From an uncultured Pseudomonadota bacterium (GTDB lineage: Bacteria > Bdellovibrionota_B > Oligoflexia > Oligoflexales > CAILAO01), in the NCBI GenBank assembly GCA_903832105.1, contig CAILAO010000256.1, positions 1 through 7,317 of the forward strand: 7,317 nucleotides of DNA. The letters are read 5' to 3'. The notes under the pieces were generated by a model. It made no database searches, was not told the DNA's origin, and saw only the letters and a list, made by a program, of their open reading frames with translations. This document shows, one piece after another, positions 5,360-7,317 of this stretch. Every line of letters starts with the position of its first letter. Within the stretch, counting starts at the first letter, position 1. A program made the position numbers and the translations under genes.

Positions 5360-5382
5360 CTCCCTTAAACAGGTTGAGGGAG
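5360..5382. repeat. Nine-bp hairpin in the tRNA to lipoprotein intergenic region
   Basis: CTCCCTTAA (5360-5368) pairs with TTGAGGGAG (5374-5382), with one T-G wobble and a 5-base loop ACAGG. No T-tract follows on the + strand. It lies about 18 bases upstream of the promoter-like site at 5400-5429. It may be an operator or a remnant of a terminator; its role is unknown. Confidence 0.35.
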
Positions 5383-5399
5383 TGATAATTCGCTTTAAT

Positions 5400-5429
5400 T
5401 TGTCTCGAATAGGAGCTACACGGTATAAT
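5400..5429 (+). promoter_or_regulatory. Sigma-70-like promoter for the 544-residue lipoprotein gene
   Basis: A perfect -10 hexamer TATAAT (5424-5429) is preceded, with an 18-base spacer, by TTGTCT (5400-5405), which matches four of six positions of TTGACA. Transcription would begin near 5436, giving a leader of about 55 bases before the start codon at 5490. Confidence 0.5.
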
Positions 5430-5489
5430 AAAGCGTAGAGCACTTTATTTCATTCCCACGAAAATCAACTATATTTTGGAGATCAGGAC

Positions 5490-7124
5490 ATGAAAAAGGC
5501 TATGAGTCAACTCGTTCTCTTGGTGCTGACGATGGGATTTGCTATAAGTTTAGCAATCACAATTCAAAGTTGTGGCTTTAAAAAGTCGAAATCGTCACCA
5601 GGAGGTCCGATTGGCAATAAGGTGGAAAATGCCTTTCTATTGGCCTCTCAGGAAGCTGGGATCCCAGCAAGGCTCATGTTGGCGGTTGCTTATCTCGAAT
5701 CACGCATGGTCCCCGATAAGTCAACAGCCCGCTATGAGTTGTCTGACGAGTTAGGAACAGTCGATAAAACGATCATGCTCTCCGATTCCGCCTTCAATAT
5801 TCCGGTTTCTGCAATGGGACTTCCCGACGATGTGGAAGGGAGGACCCTCGAGAAGCAAACCAAGGCTTATGCCGTGTGGGTACGAGATCAGCTCAAAGCG
5901 AAGCGTATTTCGCTACCACCGAATCCAGTCACAGCCGACGAAAAGTTTTCTTGGATTTGGGAGCTTGCAGATATTCATCGTACGTCGAAGTCGCAACGTC
6001 AAAACGTAAATATCATCTTTGCAAAAGAGCTGATTGCCGTATTAAATGATGGTTTTATTTGGCAGAATCCAAAGGACGATGAAACATTGCACTTTGCAAA
6101 GGAAAGCCCTCCCATAAAAATCGAAGAGCTTTCATCCGCAAATCAGCAGTTGCTAAAGCCTGACACTGTTCCTGCCGACATAAGTCTCGCGTACTATTAC
6201 CCACTTGCTTCGGTTCAAGATACGACCATTGAGAATGTCCCGACACATATCGAAGTGATCCACTGCCCGCTTACGCTCTCAGCATGCCTTGAAATCCAAG
6301 ATAAGTCTCCCTTCAGCGAGGTTAGACTTGGTGCTCACTATGTCATTCCTCAAGACTTTAAGCATGTCGATCGACTCCTACAACTTGTACGCCACGAAAA
6401 ACCTGTCATGACGATCAACGAGCGTGGAGAAGAAGATGTCGTGAAAGACGCGATTATTCTGATGCTCGTCGGCAACTCGGGGCGTTTTATCGATGGTATT
6501 CGTAACCCAGTCGACCCGACATGGATGACTTCGACTCAACTTGAGTGGGCCGCAAAGGCGATCAATGAACTCTGCACGCTTCTCGAAGGGAAAAAATTGG
6601 TCGATCGAGCAGAATGTATGTCGGTCGGCGGTGAAAAAGGCGTTCGCTTTCATGCTCAGACAGGGCGAAGCGGTTATAAATGGGGAGACGTTTCTGACTA
6701 CGATGAACTCATCGTTAAGGGATATCTTGATAATCCCGGCGGATTAAGAGGTTCCACAGTATTTGAATTCTCCGAAGAGAAGCATGAATATGCCGCTGGA
6801 AACGTCGCGTTTGACGTTCTGTTTCAACCACGCGTGAAACTTGTGCAGGTTCAGCGTTTAGTTCGTTGCCCCGATAAACGTCTTGTTTGGGCGCTGATTC
6901 AAAGCGATCCAGTCCGTTCTGTAACAAAGAAAAGTTATCAGATTAGTATTTATGATAGTGGTCCAAATGGAAACGGTAACCATTTTGTGAGATCGCTGGT
7001 TATGGCAGATAAAGAACTCCTTGGTTGGGCCGTTGACAAAATCTACCTCAAGAACTTTGAGGGTTCAAAAGATGATGAAAGCGAACCAGGCGACGAAACC
7101 CTTGCTCCTCAATATTGCCAATAA
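5490..7124 (+). CDS. Putative cell-wall hydrolase lipoprotein (transglycosylase-like segment plus Amidase_2-like domain)
   Basis: A 544-residue exported protein. Residues 4-27 are a hydrophobic signal peptide ending in a lipobox-like I25-Q26-S27-C28, so a lipid-anchored envelope protein is likely. Residues 44-73 (NAFLLASQEAGIPARLMLAVAYLESRM) resemble the start of a lytic transglycosylase domain, with E70 in the place of the catalytic glutamate. Residues about 250-410 read like an Amidase_2 / N-acetylmuramoyl-L-alanine amidase domain: H258 in EVIHCP, the GAHYVIP strand at 281-287, ILMLVGN at 323-329, a helix starting STQLEWAAKAI, and H388 with D400. H258, H388 and D400 would be the zinc ligands. 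The last 110 residues are unrecognised. GGAGA at 5478-5482 is a well-placed ribosome site. Peptidoglycan cleavage is inferred from motifs, and either segment could be inactive. Confidence 0.6.
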   Translation: MKKAMSQLVLLVLTMGFAISLAITIQSCGFKKSKSSPGGPIGNKVENAFLLASQEAGIPARLMLAVAYLESRMVPDKSTARYELSDELGTVDKTIMLSDSAFNIPVSAMGLPDDVEGRTLEKQTKAYAVWVRDQLKAKRISLPPNPVTADEKFSWIWELADIHRTSKSQRQNVNIIFAKELIAVLNDGFIWQNPKDDETLHFAKESPPIKIEELSSANQQLLKPDTVPADISLAYYYPLASVQDTTIENVPTHIEVIHCPLTLSACLEIQDKSPFSEVRLGAHYVIPQDFKHVDRLLQLVRHEKPVMTINERGEEDVVKDAIILMLVGNSGRFIDGIRNPVDPTWMTSTQLEWAAKAINELCTLLEGKKLVDRAECMSVGGEKGVRFHAQTGRSGYKWGDVSDYDELIVKGYLDNPGGLRGSTVFEFSEEKHEYAAGNVAFDVLFQPRVKLVQVQRLVRCPDKRLVWALIQSDPVRSVTKKSYQISIYDSGPNGNGNHFVRSLVMADKELLGWAVDKIYLKNFEGSKDDESEPGDETLAPQYCQ

Positions 7125-7140
7125 ATCTATAATCTCGATA

Positions 7141-7317
7141 TTACGGCCAGAGTAAGTAGCGATTACGCTCTGGCAGATCTTCCACCTCCATACCCTCTCG
7201 CGGCGCAATCATTCTCTTTAGCTTCATGTCGTAACATGAAATGAATGTCGATATTCCGTCGTCATTCACGATTTGTAAGGTGTTTGGGTGGCGAGGATTG
7301 ATGTTTTTAACCTCAAA
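7141..7317 (-). CDS. C-terminal end of an unknown protein, running off the right edge
   Basis: On the - strand an open frame of 58 codons enters at the window edge and ends at a TAA at 7141-7143. Its tail contains NINPRHPNTLQIVNDDG, then ISCYDMKLKRMIAPREG, and it ends ERNRYLLWP. The composition is protein-like, with no stop in 58 codons. The gene converges on the lipoprotein gene with 16 bases between the stop codons. An inverted repeat GCCAGAG/CTCTGGC (7146-7152, 7168-7174) lies within its last codons and could help end transcription. No family is recognised. The start and most of the gene are outside the window. Confidence 0.5.
   Translation of the reverse strand, partial: FEVKNINPRHPNTLQIVNDDGISTFISCYDMKLKRMIAPREGMEVEDLPERNRYLLWP

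Noticed and set aside
6378..6653. Antisense open frame of 91 codons inside the lipoprotein gene
   Set aside because: It lies entirely within a coherent long coding region on the other strand and has no family signature.
7035..7043. GACAAAATC inside the lipoprotein gene as a further excisionase or integrase box
   Set aside because: Only 9 of 11 bases match, there is no adjacent repeat, and it lies in probable chromosome. It serves instead as a measure of chance background.
1..7317. CRISPR array or known defence system
   Set aside because: No regularly spaced repeats with unique spacers and no cas, nuclease, toxin-antitoxin or restriction gene signatures were seen.

Overview
The window reads as the right-hand part of an integrated mobile element, followed by ordinary chromosome. 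The host is a Gram-negative bacterium of moderate to low GC. The lipoprotein-type envelope protein on the right and the general style of the proteins would suit Bdellovibrionota or another former deltaproteobacterial group. That placement is a low-confidence impression, because no taxonomic marker other than a tRNA is present.

Left part (1 to about 5155): a compact mobilisation and integration module, with every gene on the + strand. It opens with about 560 bases that hold no convincing gene but contain a GCGAAGC-type mini-hairpin and a GTGATATCAC palindrome, which could belong to an origin of transfer or a regulatory region. Next come a small membrane-anchored or lipoprotein-like protein (559-858), a MobC-type relaxosome accessory protein (931-1281), a MOB_P-like relaxase with a degenerate primase-like C-terminal half (1268-3121), an unrecognised 116-residue protein (3247-3597), an excisionase-type helix-turn-helix protein (3680-3925) and a tyrosine integrase (3913-5061). 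No coupling protein, type IV secretion gene or cargo gene is visible, so the segment looks like an integrative mobilizable element rather than a self-transmissible one.

Junction: the integrase ends 94 bases from the 3' end of a tRNA-Ala(UGC) gene on the - strand (5156-5228). This is the classic layout of an element integrated into a tRNA 3' end. No copy of the tRNA 3' end was found by eye at the left, so the other boundary probably lies outside the window. Repeats sharing GACAAAATCAC occur just upstream of the excisionase gene and just downstream of the integrase gene, and look like recombinase or excisionase binding sites.

Right part (5229-7317): probable chromosome. A promoter-like sequence at 5400-5429 precedes a 544-residue lipoprotein with a short transglycosylase-like segment and a probable Amidase_2 zinc-amidase fold, suggesting a cell-wall hydrolase. 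The C-terminal end of an unknown gene on the - strand runs off the right edge.

How the genes would work together: MobC and the relaxase would form the relaxosome and process an oriT in this segment. The excisionase and integrase would excise the element from tRNA-Ala, and a helper conjugative system would supply the transfer channel. The functions rest on motifs read by eye; no database search was run.
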